Source of the DNA: Bacteroidales bacterium
Lineage (GTDB): Bacteria; Bacteroidota; Bacteroidia; Bacteroidales; UBA1715
DNA length: 42,733 nucleotides
NCBI GenBank assembly: GCA_017642535.1
Contig: JAGCOW010000038.1
Location: 1-42,733 of the forward strand
Direction of reading: 5' to 3'
In this document: positions 42,155 through 42,733 of the stretch, piece after piece
How positions within the stretch are numbered: the stretch's first letter is position 1
Layout: each line of letters begins with the position of its first letter
Position numbers and translations under genes: made by a program
The notes under the pieces: model-generated
Database searches by the model: none
What the model was told of the DNA's origin: nothing
The model's input: only the letters and a program-made list of their open reading frames with translations

Positions 42155-42733
42155 TTACAGCAAAATATGCGTGCTACCTATATATTTTGTAGTTGTTTTG
42201 GGAATGCCATGTGCGTGTGCAAGTTGTTGCCAGTGGCTTACGCTTTCCACAACTTGGTCTATGATTGAGCCAGGGAATTTTATGTTTACATTGCGGGCAA
42301 TTGCCAACAAATCGTTTCGGGTTATGTTGTCCCACTTGTTGTTTATCGACATTTGGTGTGACGAAGTCCACGGACCGTTTGGATTGTATGCCCACGAAAC
42401 ATCGTATGCCGGCGACAGCGACCAACGTCCGTTTTTGTCCATAAGGAACGAGATGTTTTTCGTGTGGTCGTCTTGGTTGCGTGCCACTACGTTGAACACC
42501 ATCCGTCGATACATTTCTTCCGCTTGTGAGTAGGTGAGCCGCAATTGGCGCATTACTTGAAACGCTTGCTCGTAACTGAAGGAATGCAACATTTTGTAAT
42601 CGTAATGGGCTATGCCACAGAGTGTTTGCATGTGCAGTTTCTCGTTGTGTCCGGCTCGGTCGAAACGGCGTGTCATAAAATGTGCACGTCCGTTTTCTTC
42701 GAGCAGGCGGCATTCTGTCATTGTTATGCCAGC
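42155..42733 (-). CDS. HipA-like kinase, C-terminal part (cut by window edge)
   Basis: The reading frame is open to the right edge, so the first part of the gene is outside. The visible ~192 residues contain S/T-E-C-R-L-L-E-E-N-G-R-A-H-F-M-T-R-R-F-D-R, HMQTLCGIAHYDYKMLHSFS, VFNVVARNQDDHTKNISFLM (catalytic loop N-x-D-D-H-x-x-N) and LSPAYDVSWAYNP (D in the metal-binding motif). These are the HipA-C hallmarks. HipA kinases are toxins in type II toxin-antitoxin pairs and phosphorylate aminoacyl-tRNA synthetases. The antitoxin partner, if any, would lie further upstream, out of view. Confidence 0.88.
   Translation of the reverse strand, partial: AGITMTECRLLEENGRAHFMTRRFDRAGHNEKLHMQTLCGIAHYDYKMLHSFSYEQAFQVMRQLRLTYSQAEEMYRRMVFNVVARNQDDHTKNISFLMDKNGRWSLSPAYDVSWAYNPNGPWTSSHQMSINNKWDNITRNDLLAIARNVNIKFPGSIIDQVVESVSHWQQLAHAHGIPKTTTKYIGSTHILL

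Overview
The window looks like a chromosomal stretch from a member of the Bacteroidota, most like Bacteroidales. Three things point there. Genes are preceded by the TAnnTTTG promoter core of that phylum rather than by clear Shine-Dalgarno sites, and several show TTTG about 18-20 bases further upstream. Family variants typical of the phylum are present: Mrp without a C-terminal CxxC, a tRNA-guanine transglycosylase lacking the usual zinc cysteines, a short AtpC, SiaB/SiaC-type proteins, a DUF6150-like exported protein and many Skp, lipoprotein and outer-membrane-type genes. Intergenic spacers are AT-rich and carry small palindromes. Both ends of the window cut genes: an asnB-like gene on the left and a hipA-like gene on the right.

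Layout. 1-7.1 kb: end of an asparagine synthase-like gene, kdsA (Kdo synthesis), an orphan RhuM gene with a PLD-like tail, a decayed patch (gene fragment plus a frameshifted DUF6150-like gene), a lipoprotein, a cation-efflux gene with a GtrA-like gene, and mrp. 7.1-20.3 kb is core housekeeping: prmC, ribD, the rimP-nusA-infB operon with a terminator in its leader, a TlpA-like thioredoxin with a VanZ-like gene, tgt with an LptF/G permease, a RelA-type (p)ppGpp synthase and tRNA-Ser(TGA). 20.4-24.4 kb: a tight four-gene operon of exported proteins of unknown function. 24.6-31.8 kb: yjbQ, then a defence island on the minus strand with dinD, a C5-cytosine methyltransferase, an McrB-like AAA+ protein, a LlaJI/McrC-like nuclease and a RhuM gene. 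32-42.7 kb: atpD-atpC, an exported phosphodiesterase-like protein with a beta-helix lipoprotein, a fused double SiaB with SiaC, tRNA-Arg(CCT) and a TPR protein in one tight run, ribE-comF, ubiX, a Skp-like gene, tadA and hipA.

The defence island reads as one unit. The methyltransferase would protect the host DNA, the McrB-like motor and the PD-(D/E)xK protein would cut foreign DNA, and the RhuM protein is last in the same operon. DinD lies just upstream on the same strand with its own strong promoter.

The most striking observation is a coding palindrome shared by the RhuM and DinD genes. All three (RhuM-PLD at 1.5 kb, RhuM at 25 kb, DinD at 31 kb) carry a long inverted repeat inside the coding sequence at almost the same protein position (residues about 62-79), between the N-terminal DNA-binding part and the conserved Y-rich segment. 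The three palindromes differ in sequence, yet palindromy is kept. The space between dinD and the methyltransferase gene holds two broken copies of exactly this DinD segment, each with its own near-perfect or perfect palindrome, and in one of them the base changes in the two arms are exactly compensated. I know of no described function for this arrangement.
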